DNA of 64,000 nt. Source: Cylicocyclus nassatus (taxonomy: Eukaryota; Nematoda; Chromadorea; Rhabditida; Strongylidae). The stretch lies in NCBI GenBank assembly GCA_958299035.1, contig CATQJL010000223.1, positions 68,989,006-69,053,005 on the forward strand, read 5' to 3'. Positions 46,030 through 57,676 of the stretch are shown one piece after another. The notes under the pieces are model-generated. The model worked only from the letters and a program-made list of their open reading frames with translations, was not told where the DNA came from and did no database searches. Position numbers and translations under genes: made by a program. Each line of letters starts with the position of its first letter. The stretch's first letter is position 1.

Positions 46030-46871
46030 TATCAGGTTGATGCAAAAGTAATGCGCACTTTGCGAGATATCACTTTAACGTGTTACTAAAAAAATTTTCA
46101 GAAAGAATAGATATTTTCAATGCGTAAACATTGAAGGCCCCAACCTTTTGCATTACAGCGCACATCCTCCTATATTCATATCACCAACGAGCAGAAGAAT
46201 ACGGATTGATAAGCAGAATCGTCTTTAACTGATCATAACTTATTCAATTGTTAATACAGATCATAAGTAGCTTATATTGTAGCCGGAAGACGGTAGTACA
46301 AAAAAGTTGAAAAGGGCTCAAACAAAGAAGACTTGCGAAAAGGAAAATTTAAATTGAACATTTTTTCGCAGGCCTAAAAATCCCGAAATATGGAGTTTTT
46401 TGATTTTTTTCGCAATGAACAGCTACACAACTTAGTAAAAACTGTCAGTAAGAGGCTTACTCTCACGCTCACAGAAGTGAGCAAAGCTTTGGCAACTGTC
46501 CTCTGAAGGAGATTCATGGGTCACAGAATGATCAAAACGACTGCCCATGTTAAGGCGCCGAAATCTCAATCTAGGTAATTTCGAGACAATAGTAAAATTT
46601 GAATGTAGACAATTTCCATTTAATACAATAGCCAGAGTTTCAAAGTTTGCCTTTATTCGAGCTTGATTTCTGGCCAAAAAAGTAGATGCGATGAAATTCT
46701 GGTTTCGAGTGCGGTTGCTATAAAAGCCCTCTTTATCAAGTATTGGATAGAGAGTGAAGGGAGCTTCTTGATATTGTACTAAGTTTTTTCTAAAGAAAAA
46801 AGTTTGGTAGATAAAAGTTGTCCTAAAACAAGGGCTAGAAAAACGCGCACTACTTTTGCACCAACCCAATA
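46030..46871. mobile_element. Mariner-type MITE, copy 2 of the GCAAAAGTAATGCGC family
   Basis: TIR TATCAGGTTGATGCAAAAGT, mirrored by ACTTTTGCACCAACCCAATA. Interior shared with 43,398-44,250 (for example AGAAGACTTGCG versus AGAAGATTTGCG) but clearly diverged. Confidence 0.85.
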
Positions 46872-47116
46872 CAATCATAATAGATCTTTTAGTTTATTAT
46901 CCATTACCGAAAAACAAAATTCTTCTTTTTGCATTTCATGTAAATTCCATTTCAACACACCTGCCAACGCAAAAAAGATATCAGACTTCCATAATATAAA
47001 GCAAATCACTTATATCCAATACTAGATAAAGTAAACATGAACAAAATCATTAACAGCAGAGCTACTAGAGATATTACAAAAACAAACTTACAGGTTTCGT
47101 TAAAACCTTTCGCAGT

Positions 47117-47802
47117 TATACAGGATGTCCCAAAAAAATATATCGAACGTTTGATCGTTGATATCTCTCTTCCCAAGAAGTCTTTTGCCTTGCTTCAGGC
47201 ACCCTTTTGTAGAGCTAGCTTCAACTTAGACTTATGGTATTGAGCGGACCATAGATCTCCCCTCATTACTGTAGGATTACGGTAGAAACTTGAAACATAT
47301 GGTGTCAATGTAGAAAAAGCTGCCGTTTCAAAATTCTTCAAGAAATTGTGAAAACTTGTGTAATAGGACTTTTATGGACGCTGAGTTCAATTCTCAACTA
47401 TTCGCAAGATTACGAACCTTTTTAAACGGTGTAACCTCACTTTTTAGGAACATTGATAAAATGGCAGCTACCTCTTGTCTGGCATAGCTCTTCAATGAAG
47501 CATCATAATAAGTTGAGAACATGACAGTTATAATCAGCAGCTCTAATTAGCCTAGTGTAAAAGCTTTCAGGCTGTTTTTTTCTTTCTGAGGCAAAAAATG
47601 GCCTTTCATTGCTTAAAACCCTCTTTGAAGTTTCTACCGTAATCCTAGAGTAATGAAGAGAGATGAGTGATTCCTTCTATAATGCAAACCTAAGTTGAAG
47701 CCAGCTCTACAGATTGGTACCTGAAGCAAGAGAAAAGACTTCTTTAGAAGAGAGATATCAACGATCAAACGTTCGATACATTTTTTGGGACACCCTGTAT
47801 AT
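47117..47802. mobile_element. Complete MITE of the TACAGGGTGTCCC family
   Basis: TATACAGGATGTCCCAAAAA at the left and TTTTTTGGGACACCCTGTATA at 47,781-47,801. Interior arms pair (ATCGAACGTTTGATCGTTGA inverted near 47,765). Partial copy at 21,087-21,535. Confidence 0.88.
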
Positions 47803-48107
47803 AAATATGATAATCCAGTTGCATTCAACTACAAAGATACATTGAAAGTTTTGACAAATTCACAACTGATTATTAATAACACGGAAACCTGTCTTTGTGA
47901 TCAAGAAGAATACACACGATACAAAGACTTACACCATAATTGTATAGTTAGTGGAGATCCAAATATGATTGACAACTTCAGCACAAGAATATATCATCAA
48001 ACTAAATATAGAATACAAAACATTATGAACAAAAAAAAAGAATATTAGACTAAATCAAAGAATTTTCTGCAGATGCAGCAACGGTCATTCGAAGGAGTAT
48101 AAACTTA

Positions 48108-48811
48108 GGGCCGCGTGCACTAACATGGCCGCGGGAGGAGATCGCAGCTTAAAAGAAAGCTTCATATCCTGAAGCTCCAGATATCTGGATTTCACGCTGT
48201 TTACCTGTCCGAAAGTATTCCTACTATCCTTCACTATGAACATGTTGAACAGGAGCGAAAAGCTGTACAGACCGCATTTCCCAGCTTTTGTATGATCCGT
48301 GATGATCCCCGGCGCTTTTCTTTGAAGTCATTTTTCTTTCTCCGAAGTTGACGAAAACCTTTCAAAGTTGTACTGAACATCCAACACAACAGTGCTAAGC
48401 ACGTTGCTGATGAGAACAAATGAGTTTTTAAAAATCGAATTTTTTGATAAACTACAACTTTCGGCCTGCGTCGAAAATTTCATGACTTCAAAACATCATT
48501 TGTTCTTATCAGCAACATGCTTAGCACTGTTAGGTTAGATAATCTGCACAACTTTGGAAGTTTTTCGTTAACTTCGAGAAAAGAAATTTGATTTCAAAGA
48601 AAAGCGCCGGGGATCATAGGGATCATACAAAACCTGGAAAATGCGGTTTGTACAGCTTCTCGCTCCTGTTCAACATGCTCACAGTGAAGGATAGTAGGAA
48701 TACTTACGGATAGGTACATAACGTGAAATCCAGGTATCTCAACTTTTGAGATATAAAGCTTTTTTTTGAGCTGCGATCCCCTCCCCGCGGTCATGTTAGT
48801 GCATGCGGCCC
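48108..48811. mobile_element. PIF/Harbinger-like MITE with TTA target duplication
   Basis: GGGCCGCGTGCACTAACATG at the left and CATGTTAGTGCATGCGGCCC at the right, flanked on both sides by TTA (48,105-48,107 and 48,812-48,814). Arms of about 225 bp. A 3-bp TTA duplication with GG..CC ends is the Harbinger pattern. Non-coding. Confidence 0.82.
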
Positions 48812-49731
48812 TTAATGGCAAAAATTGACTACGATTAGGTGTGGGATTGAGAAACATTTTGAAGCCAAACTTAAACCTTTAATGTATCACTTCAAATGAA
48901 ATTACATGAATTATATAAACAGGAATTTTTTGGACAATTTTCAAAAATATTCCATATTCCAAAAATATTCCTCTATTGACAAGCCAGCAACAACTACGCT
49001 ATCACATGTAAAAAATATCTAGAAACCGTACTATCTGGAAACCATTCAAAAACACACAAACAAACACACACAGCACACAGCAACTGTAATATACACAATA
49101 TCAGATAACGAGGATAACGAATGTCTAAAATTTAGAACAATATAACTACTGACGAAATAACGCGTAAACATGGTAACATTTGCAAACTCTTTGGATTCAA
49201 ATTTCCCAAAAGTCCTGTTATACCAGTGATTTACTGTTTACCTAAACTACACGAAAATCCTATAAAATTCAGATACATACCAGTGCTTATATTAGTAGTA
49301 CCATGACTCAGCAGAGGTAGCGCTTTCACACGGTGGATATCATTTCTTTTAAGGGGAAGCAAAGGGAAACCCGTAATTTCATTTGGAATCTGATTATTAC
49401 ATAGAGAGCACAACTCTAGCAACTCTGTCTCTTAGCAAGCCAGAAGTCAAAGGTCTAACATGATTTTACCAGTCACAGTAGATTAACACGTTACAAACAC
49501 GACAGTGCATAAAGCCTGGTGCGCACGATTTCAACGTGTCAAAACACATTTTTTACGCGCAAAAAATAAACAAGCGGTTTGCTTACAACAAGCAATGTTG
49601 AGCCACCAAATCTCGTGTGTATATCCGCGGCGATGATCAAAGAAAAGTACGAAAATTTATGAAAAAAATTATGTGAACAAGTGAGTTGTAAGTGTCTTTC
49701 AATTTTAGGTTGCTCCCGCACAACCTGGGAG

Positions 49732-51323
49732 CAGGGTCAAGCGTGTGATGCGACTGTCACAGCGGGGGGTCGTGAAGGGGGCACCGGCGGTGAGGGGGGG
49801 GGGGTCGTAAGAAAGAGTGGTGCGAATTAAAAAAGTGTGGAATGCAGGAAATAAGCTGCTCAGTCGCAAACATCCTCTACTCTTCCAAAAAAAACAGCAT
49901 TTTCTCCTTGCAAAAAAGTTGTTGCAGACGGAGATTAAACTTGCTGGTCACAATGTGACCGAAGATTCGAAAGACACTTTCAGATGCCTAAACACTAGGC
50001 ATGTATATGTGACAAAAATGTTATGTACCAAGTGGCCTAGAAATCCTGGTTCCAGAGCGTCACTGAAGTCACACACTCTCGACAAAAGCGGTCATCTCTA
50101 CAAGCGATAACCATCGTTAATTCTAAAACTTTTTGTTATGTCTTTCAAGGACCCATACAATTTACCTGTACTTTGGAGATGCTCTGCTGCAGTTGTGGAA
50201 AATCTGGCTATATTTCATACCCTGTGGATTTTTTGAAATTCTATAAGGCAAAAAAAAAATGAAAAAAGGGGTCGTATCTGGGTCGCATCTAAATTTTTTC
50301 GCCGCTATGGAGATCTGCTCGCTGCAATTTTGCTGTATTACGACGCCATTCTCCTACTTTATTTCCTAGAAATTTCGGGTTGTCTCGTTGCGTCTCCAGT
50401 GAGTTTAGAAATTTTGAGCTCAAAAATCCCAGTTTTTGGCTTTTAGGATCGCATCTGAATTTGCTAGAGTCGCATCTAAATTTTCTGTGCTACAAAACTT
50501 GTTTATTGAAGCTTCTCAATCTTCCTCTGACCTTAGTTGCGAATTTTCAAAGTACCGTGTCATGCACGTTTTTAACATCGTTCTGAAAGGCGCTAAAACG
50601 GTTTTTTTTTCGCAAGAAAATCTGTGCAGTAGATAAAAAGTAAGCTTTTAGTCAAAAACAAATCTTAAGCTTTGAAGATATCGTTTTTTCTTCATGCAAA
50701 AAAATGTCGTCGCGTGGGATAACACACGGAACTGTCATTGGAGTCTAAAACGTTCTAATTTTCAGAACCATAGTCTATATCTTTCGGCAAAACTGGACCA
50801 TAAAAGGATTAGGCCCAACATTCATAAACAGCAGAAAAGTTTATTAGAACTTCACTAAAAAAGGAGTTATTATAAAATAGTTTTAGTTATTATAAACAGT
50901 ATAGATTATAATGGCTAAAGTGAATCGTTGAACCATGCTCAACTTTTCTTGGTTGTTATATTATTTCATTTTTTATAGGTAGAGTACAGCTCAAATACCA
51001 TTCATATCAAAATCGATGTTCTGCTTTGTCAGATGATGTCCTTTCCAATCATATTTTCCAAAACACAATAAGCATCAATTCGTAAAATTTTACTACTTAA
51101 CCAATCTGCGTAGTTATTTGTTTTTTGAGTGGTGAAGCATTACTTGTATTATCTCCCAATTTCTAAGTAGTTATCTTTCTCTGACCATTGATTTTGATTG
51201 AGGTCCATTGGCAGGCATCTTTTAAGATTGAAGGAGGGGGGTCGTACGGATGGGTACCTTCAGGGGGGGGGAGGGGTTGGTCGTAAATGGGGGTCCCGGA
51301 TCGCATCAGTACGCTTGACCCTG
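49732..51323. mobile_element. hAT-like non-autonomous element with 8-bp target duplication
   Basis: TIR CAGGGTCAAGCGT at the left and ACGCTTGACCCTG at the right (one-base differences further in). The direct repeat CCTGGGAG is present at 49,724-49,731 and 51,324-51,331. CAGGG ends plus an 8-bp duplication are diagnostic of the hAT superfamily. G-rich tracts follow each end. A 97-codon frame at 49,817-50,110 has no recognised domain. No transposase. Confidence 0.85.
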
Positions 51324-51421
51324 CCTGGGAGCATTCTGAGGCTGCGCGGGACCAGACAAAATTGAGAATCTTCACAAATCTTCGCCATCCCACATAAATT
51401 TTCAAATTTTTTACATAAATC

Positions 51422-52379
51422 TATTAGGTCTTTCGCACCAAATTCAAAAATTCATAACTTCAGATTTTTACCAACCGATTTGACCGCTTTTATTTTTTGT
51501 ATGAAAGAGGAGGTCATGCTCTTTATAAAGACATCTTAGCTGCTTACTAATGATCATCTGTTGCGTAGATAGGAGCGATAGAAGAAAATTAGTCAAATTC
51601 GAATTTTCTGTGTAGGGTCATAAAATCGGAAACTTACAACAAAAATCAGAGCAGTAGGTATAGTAGGTTCTTTCACCAGCTTTTTTAAAATATGATAAGC
51701 TTGCGCTGATTGAGCGTTTCTATGAAAAGTTACGATTTTCGAGCAAGCAATGCAAAATGGCGAATTTGTGTAGGGTCATAAAATTTTTTGAATATGTACC
51801 TGAAATGTTCGTTATTGTGTACAAATGAAGGAGATAGAAGCTCAAAACCAAAATCACTCAAAATTTGGACTTTTCGTGTGGGGTCATAATATCGGAAACT
51901 TACAACAAAAATCAGAGCAGTAGGTAAAGTAGGTTCTTTCACCGGCTCTTTCTAATGGTGCAAAGTTTGCGCCGATTGAGCGTCTCTATGAAAAGTTATG
52001 ATATCCCTGAAAAATGCCAAAATAAATCAAATTTGTTCTTTTGTATTGCTTGCTCGAAAATCATAACTTTTCATAGAGAAGCTCAATCGGCGCTTGCACC
52101 ATTAGAAAGAGCTGGTGAAAGAACCTACAATTCTGACTGCTCCAATTTTTGTTGCAAGTTTCCAATTTTTTATGACACTACACAGAAAATTTGAATTTGA
52201 CTAATTTTCTTCTATCGCTCGTATCTATGCAATAGATGACTATTAGTAAGCAGCTAAGATGTCTTTATAAAGAGCATGACATAGTCTTTTGAACAAATAT
52301 AAAAGCATTCAAAACGGTTGGAAAAATTAGAAGTTATGAATTTTTGAATTTGGTGCAAAATAACTGGGACGACCTAATA
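51422..52379. mobile_element. Palindromic MITE, TTAGGTCTTTCGCACC family
   Basis: TATTAGGTCTTTCGCACCAA at the left and GACGACCTAATA at the right. The interior has direct repeats (about 51,605-51,955) facing an inverted copy (about 51,960-52,190). A partial relative is at 19,095-19,575. Confidence 0.75.
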
Positions 52380-53753
52380 TTTCTTAGATCACGCTCTACC
52401 TATGGGTGCTCGCCTTAACTCAAGTTTCATCCTCTACGCTGTGTTATGGCTCTTGATGGCATAGAAAAAGCCTTTTTTTTGTATTTTGAATTTTTAAGTT
52501 TGACTTATTCTCGCCTTTGCTTCAATTCATGTAACCTTTTTTGCTGTATATTCTTAGAGCTTCTATAGACACTACAAAAGTTATCTCGTGATTTCCCGCA
52601 ATGTCAAGGAGAATTTCGTCTTTGAATTTCTTTATGCCACCTTGTGCTGAGCCTTGAGCGGTACCAAGTTACTAGCAATAGAATTAGGCAACATGCTCAT
52701 ACATATGAGACAGCATTTTAGTAATCATTATATCAGCGCTATCCAACTGAGAGATAAAAATTATGCAGTTTCTGATTTATTAATGATACTAACATTAGCT
52801 ATGTTCTTTCTGATTTGAATGTTCCAAACATGAAACGTTCTCGCAGCTTTTACAGACATGCTTAATCACTTAGACCATGATGATGTCATGAAAAATATGA
52901 GAGAAATCCTAAAAATTTGCCTTAAAAATGCTGATGAAAATACATCACTTAAATGGATTTTGATGCTTTTACACAGAAACAGAAAAAAGGATAAAGGGTG
53001 CTACTGCGTATCTATTTGCTTGTTCGTTTATTCAAATATAAAGTGCCTTAGCAACGATTAAAACGTTGGAAAAGGAAAAAAGTATGGACTAATTTTACTT
53101 TTACAAATTATGAAAAGAAAAAGAGAGTATCTCAGAAGTGGATTATTTGAAAATGTAAACATTGAATGAAGCTAAAGCGGAATGAATGTATGAAATCTTT
53201 CGACACTTTTCAGAGAAAGCGTGTGGGTCAAGAACTGACGCAAAGTGACTTCAAAACTTCTTTAGTGCTTCTTGTACGACAGCAAACGAAAAGATGTAGA
53301 AGACATCTTAGGTTTCTGCAGATCACATTCGAAGAACAGTGGTAAAGGTGATACGGGTCACTTTGTCCTATGCAATCATGTTGAGTTGAGGTTACGGTAT
53401 ATATGCAGAACGATAATCTTCTAATACCAACGATAACGATAGATGCCGCGCGGGCTGACTCGTGTTCGACGCGTACTTCAACTCAAACTTGGGTAATTAA
53501 ACCGTTTACTAAAGGTAAACAAACAATAAATCGCAGTATGTCTCTAAAACTACATAACAATAGATTGTGAAATTCCAAAATAGTAATGACATTGAGGAAT
53601 AATGATTACACAAAAGTATGCGATTAAAAGTGATTTAATGATTTTGTCTTTCTCCAAAATACTTGAGTTTTAGCTTATTTTAGATTTGTTTTGCAAAATC
53701 AGTAGAGAAGTAAATGCAAACGAAGCGACTGAGAATTATGATTAAACTACAAC
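52380..53753. other. Unassigned AT-rich sequence
   Basis: A 67-codon frame at 52,858 shows no domain. No RNA gene or element end was recognised before the Penelope target duplication. Confidence 0.35.
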
Positions 53754-53816
53754 ACTTGGAGGATAAGTTGAGATTGATGTATTGTACCCAACGCCGAGAT
53801 GGTTACAAACTTTATT

Positions 53817-53851
53817 GGCCAACGTTTCGGCTTCTCGCCTTCGTCAGGGCC
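53817..53851 (-). ncRNA. Hammerhead ribozyme motif, inverted copy
   Basis: Minus strand: GGCC, CTGACGA, stem II (GGC..GCC), GAAAC, GTT, GGCC. The two GGCC blocks can form a short stem I. A two-base-pair AC/GU stem III without a loop follows GAAA, and GTT is an allowed cleavage triplet. This minimal form matches the small hammerheads described in Penelope-like elements, which are thought to work as dimers. Activity is not shown. Confidence 0.6.
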
Positions 53852-54035
53852 TGAATGGGGTATCGATCGTAACCCAGACGGGCAAATGTCTTTACGGCCT
53901 TACAAAAAAGGTCTAAGCCTTAATTTTGGCCAGTAGCTTTGCAACAGTTACTCACCACACAACAATTCCCTTGGTAGAACGACCGCTGGGCTGAACGTAT
54001 ATGGAAGTACTAAATGGAAAGTCAGCATAGTTGGC

Positions 54036-54389
54036 TCAGATAAGGAGATAGTTCTCTTGTGATTCTTCTTTACGGTTAATCTGTGGGTTCCTAGTATGAA
54101 TCCACAATGCTTCTAGAAATTTGCGAGCAGCCGTCTTAGGTTCAATTGCTAATATCTTTACGGTCACTTCAAAACTCGATCCTTCATGCCTTAATACTTT
54201 GTGTGTTCCTAACGGAGTAAAAGTTCGCTGTTTATTTCTGCCATCTAGGCGTTCTTCTATAAGAGTACATAGGGAACGTGCGGTTTCACCTACATACTCG
54301 TCTCCGCAGACGGTACAGGAAATGGAGTAGACCACCCCAGTTGACATGCAATCTCCTTTACCTCCTGAACATGTGGACATATGATACAA
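54036..54389 (-). pseudogene. GIY-YIG endonuclease domain, inverted copy
   Basis: 117 codons with VVYSISCTVCGDEYVGETAR, the GIY-YIG core (here VYS...YVG) preceded by a CX2C pair, and a C-terminal FLEALWIHTRNPQINR segment carrying the conserved Glu and Asn. It would cut target DNA for Penelope insertion. It is out of frame with the upstream RT, as in the plus copy, so the break is shared. Confidence 0.8.
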
Positions 54390-54410
54390 TTATCCGTAGT
54401 ACAGCTGTTA

Positions 54411-55008
54411 TCATACATGCGATTTCTTACTAAAATGCGCTTCAGGTTGTTCGGTTTTCGTAAGGCTTCTGCGCATTGCTGTACTTATCTCGGTGGAGAT
54501 GAACGGGATGTAGAAAAGGACCTTTTCGTTGGGTCGGTCTCGCAGACTCTTTCCGTGCTTCGTTGTACCTGTAAAGTTCCCGTACCCATTCGAGGAAGCT
54601 ATTTGACGCGCAAGCTCGAGTGATTCTTTTCTTTCTTTCTCTCCACTACATACCTGCGAAGCTGTTCGGAACATATTCTTAATAACACCTCTTTTCGTCC
54701 AAGGTGAGTGAGCGGATTGAAAATGAATCAGGATATTCTTATTGCTCGGTTTACGGTACCACTTCGTCACGTGCATACCCGTGGTGATGTTCACTTGCAC
54801 GTTTAGAAATGGTAGCCAATCGTTTTCCGGCTTCTCTCTCGTCAGTTTTACATTCTCTGATTGCTTATTGAGTAATTCAAAACATTCATCAAGCTCTGCT
54901 TGTGTTGCGCAAATCACAAAGCAATCATCAATATATCTACAGTAGAGTAAGGGACGGTGTTCCAGAACAGGCGCTTCCATTTTGGCCATGAATGCTATCG
55001 CGAGTGCC
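54411..55008 (-). pseudogene. Penelope RT C-terminal half, inverted copy
   Basis: Begins within the motif B region (ALAIAFMAKMEAPVLEHRP), has motif C YCRYIDD and the thumb, and ends with KKSHV and a stop. The open frame continues artificially upstream past the junction at 55,009 to 55,151. No N-terminal RT, so it cannot function. Confidence 0.85.
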
Positions 55009-56042
55009 GGTGCTTCGAAGTTCGAGTTCGACAGCCTTATGAGTAAGTCACAAGGCTGCGTTAACAGTCCACCAGACTTGGTAAATTCATTTGATAGACA
55101 TGATCGTGTAGATGAGAACAAATCAAATTGCTCAGATAAGTCTCGAATCACCGTGATTGGTGGTTATTTTCTGTCTTCCAACGCGCGTGAGGTGCTAGAG
55201 TTGGGTCCTAGTTTTTCACCCTCTCAGCTCGTCTCGACTGGAACACTGCGAAAGATCACGTGTGACCTAAACGAGCTTCAAAACAGTCTACGTAAAAGAG
55301 CAGCCTTAGAAAGTCAAGCCGTGAACCAAGCAGTAGCAAGTGCGCGTCTATCAATACCATTCCCAAGCGCATTTTACAAACAACAAAATGCCAATCCCAA
55401 AACCGATATACCCTTCCGTCTTTTCAAAGACGAAGTGTTCAAAATGTTAGCACGGGTATGGCAACGGAAAATGCAGTTTAACCTCACTTTAGCTGAGAAA
55501 CAGGGCATACAACAAATTCAGCAGTTAGTTAGATTGAAGCAAATACGACTTTCAATCAGCAAGGGAGGCGAGCTCGTGGTAATCCCACAACAACTAGATG
55601 TTGCGATTACAAAAAGACACCTCCAAGACACATCGCTATATCACCCTGCAACTGTCAAGATGTTTCAAAAACAATATTGGAATTAACAGAGAATGGGTAT
55701 CCATAGCGAAAGCTGCCAACTTTACCGCGCGATATCATTGCTCGTTTGAATTGAACTGGCTAATCAAAACACATAAGCTTCAATGTGATACGGAATTGGC
55801 CTCGAACGATCCCTCCACATTCAAGGTACGACCCATAATGAGCGGTGTAGAGGGGCCTACGGATAGAATAGGGTGGTTCATCAATACCATACTCGTTCAA
55901 CTACTCAGATTCATCCCATCGCATCTAGCCAATACGCAGATGTTTTTAGATCGACTACGCGAAACACGTATCAATAGTAAATGCATCGTGGAATCATTTG
56001 ACGTGAACGCTCTTTATACAAACACCGGAATACACCAAATCA

Positions 56043-56496
56043 CCGGAACTTCCGCGAGACAAGCCAAATTTGCAGATGTGGATTTTGTTCACTATTGCAA
56101 AAATGAAAACGTTAAAAAACGGAACTTTCGCGGGATTTTCATGCCAAACTGATTGAAAACCGGAATTTCCGCAAAACCTTCTTCAAAATCCTGCGGAAAT
56201 TCCGAAAAATGCCAGAGGTTCCGCAGCACTTTGGCCTGCCAGAACTTCCGCAGGACTTTAAATGTGTTGTCTCGTGATGTTGCCTCGCCAACAACTAGAG
56301 TGCATTATCGAACATGTCAGCCGTAGCTTAGAGGATAGCAGGTGGGTCTCACAGTCAATAGAGTGAGGTTCAAATCTCGCTCTCGGTGTTCTTTTGCTGT
56401 TGTGGTTGGAACTCTTCGGAACTTCCGCAGGACCTCATTTCGGAACTTCCGCAGCACGTTTACGGAACTTTCACAAGCGCTCTGCGGAAGTTCCGG
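56043..56496. mobile_element. 454-bp insertion with iterated GGAACTTCCGC motif
   Basis: It begins CCGGAACTTCCGC and ends GCGGAAGTTCCGG, perfect 13-bp inverted ends. At least eight further copies or near-copies of CGGAACTTCCGCAG in both orientations occur inside. It splits the RT between motif A and motif B. No clear target duplication was found. Contains a tRNA-like segment. Confidence 0.75.
56318..56395 (+). ncRNA. tRNA-like segment with Pol III A and B boxes
   Basis: A-box-like TAGCTTAGAGG at 56,324-56,334 and B-box-like GGTTCAAATC at 56,367-56,376, followed by TTTT at 56,392-56,395. A 3-bp D stem and a T stem can be drawn, but the anticodon and acceptor stems do not pair, so this is a tRNA relic or the head of a tRNA-derived SINE, not a working tRNA gene. 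Confidence 0.35.
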
Positions 56497-57325
56497 CCAT
56501 TTGTCTGAGAATGTGAGCAACGAATCCACGATGCAAGCTATATGCGAACTGCTTATATGCCATGAAAAATCCCTGAACCTTCACGGATTATCCATATCAC
56601 AAATCATGGCTCTACTGAAAGCGTGTTTAGAATGCAATACTTTTCCTTGGTCTGAGAGCTACTTTATGCAAATACGAGGACTAGCAATGGGACAACGCTT
56701 AGCACCGGCACTCGCGATAGCATTCATGGCCAAAATGGAAGCGCCTGTTCTGGAACACCGTCCCTTACTCTACTGTAGATATATTGATGATTGCTTTGTG
56801 ATTTGCGCAACACAAGCAGAGCTTGATGAATGTTTTGAATTACTCAATAAGCAATCAGAGAATGTAAAACTGACGAGAGAGAAGCCGGAAAACGATTGGC
56901 TACCATTTCTAAACGTGCAAGTGAACATCACCACGGGTATGCACGTGACGAAGTGGTACCGTAAACCGAGCAATAAGAATATCCTGATTCATTTTCAATC
57001 CGCTCACTCACCTTGGACGAAAAGAGGTGTTATTAAGAATATGTTCCGAACAGCTTCGCAGGTATGTAGTGGAGAGAAAGAAAGAAAAGAATCACTCGAG
57101 CTTGCGCGTCAAATAGCTTCCTCGAATGGGTACGGGAACTTTACAGGTACAACGAAGCACGGAAAGAGTCTGCGAGACCGACCCAACGAAAAGGTCCTTT
57201 TCTACATCCCGTTCATCTCCACCGAGATAAGTACAGCAATGCGCAGAAGCCTTACGAAAACCGAACAACCTGAAGCGCATTTTAGTAAGAAATCGCATGT
57301 ATGATAACAGCTGTACTACGGATAA

Positions 57326-57674
57326 TTGTATCATATGTCCACATGTTCAGGAGGTAAAGGAGATTGCATGTCAACTGGGGTGGTCTACTCCATTTCCTGT
57401 ACCGTCTGCGGAGACGAGTATGTAGGTGAAACCGCACGTTTCCTATGTACTCTTATAGAAGAACGCCTAGATGGCAGAAATAAACAGCGAACTTTTACTC
57501 CGTTAGGAACACACAAAGTACTAAGGCATGAAGGATCGAGTTTTGAAGTGACCGTAAAGATATTAGCACGTGAACCTAAGATGACTGCTTGCAAATTTCT
57601 AGAAGCATTGTGGATTCATACTAGGAACCCACAAATCAACCGTAAAGAAGAATACCTCGCAATCACGAGAGAAC
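57326..57674 (+). pseudogene. GIY-YIG endonuclease domain, main copy
   Basis: Same domain as in the inverted copy (VVYSISCTVCGDEYVGETAR, then FLEALWIHTRNPQINR) with a few substitutions. It is in a different frame from the RT that ends at 57,304. The 3' end is cut by the TA-target insertion at 57,677, which extends the open frame artificially to 57,868. Confidence 0.82.
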
Positions 57675-57676
57675 TA

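Larger units (their letters stand above)
46884..49290 (+). pseudogene. N-terminal RT region of a Naiad-like Penelope element, in pieces
   Basis: Four plus-strand pieces appear in family order: SFCISCKFHFNTPANAKKIS (about 46,920-46,980); a short basic segment (47,037-47,115); NPVAFNYKDTLKVLTNSQ..ETCLCDQEEYTRYKDLHHNCIVSGD (47,803-48,048); and ICKLFGFKFPKSPVIPVIYC followed by LPKLHENPIKFRY (about 49,170-49,285). The third and fourth match conserved blocks just upstream of RT motif A in permuted Penelope elements (CxC..Y.D.HHGHI.TGD and LP..Y.LPKLHK.P.K.R.I). A MITE (47,117-47,802) and a Harbinger-like element (48,108-48,811) split them. The downstream catalytic half is absent here but present, from this or another copy, at 19,990-21,065. 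Confidence 0.55.
55010..57304 (+). pseudogene. Penelope reverse transcriptase, main copy (frameshift and insertion)
   Basis: N-terminal region FLSSNAREVLELGPSFSPSQ, then LTLAEKQGIQQIQQLV and the TKRHLQD block. A frameshift lies near 55,675. The fingers follow (LNWLIKTHKLQ, KVRPIMSGVEGPTDRIGWFI) and motif A SFDVNALYTN at about 55,996-56,025. The frame is then interrupted by a 454-bp insertion (56,043-56,496) and resumes with motif B GLAMGQRLAPALA (about 56,685) and motif C YCRYIDDCF (about 56,776). It ends at the stop 57,302-57,304. The first codons of the open frame before 55,010 belong to the inverted copy. The element's own start is not evident. RT of this type primes on cut target DNA. Confidence 0.85.

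Noticed and set aside
54982..55009. ATG at 54,982 as the true start of the Penelope RT
   Set aside because: Bases before about 55,010 belong to the inverted copy, so these codons are a junction artefact.
56318..56395. A functional tRNA gene
   Set aside because: A and B boxes are good but acceptor and anticodon stems do not pair; kept only as a tRNA-like segment.
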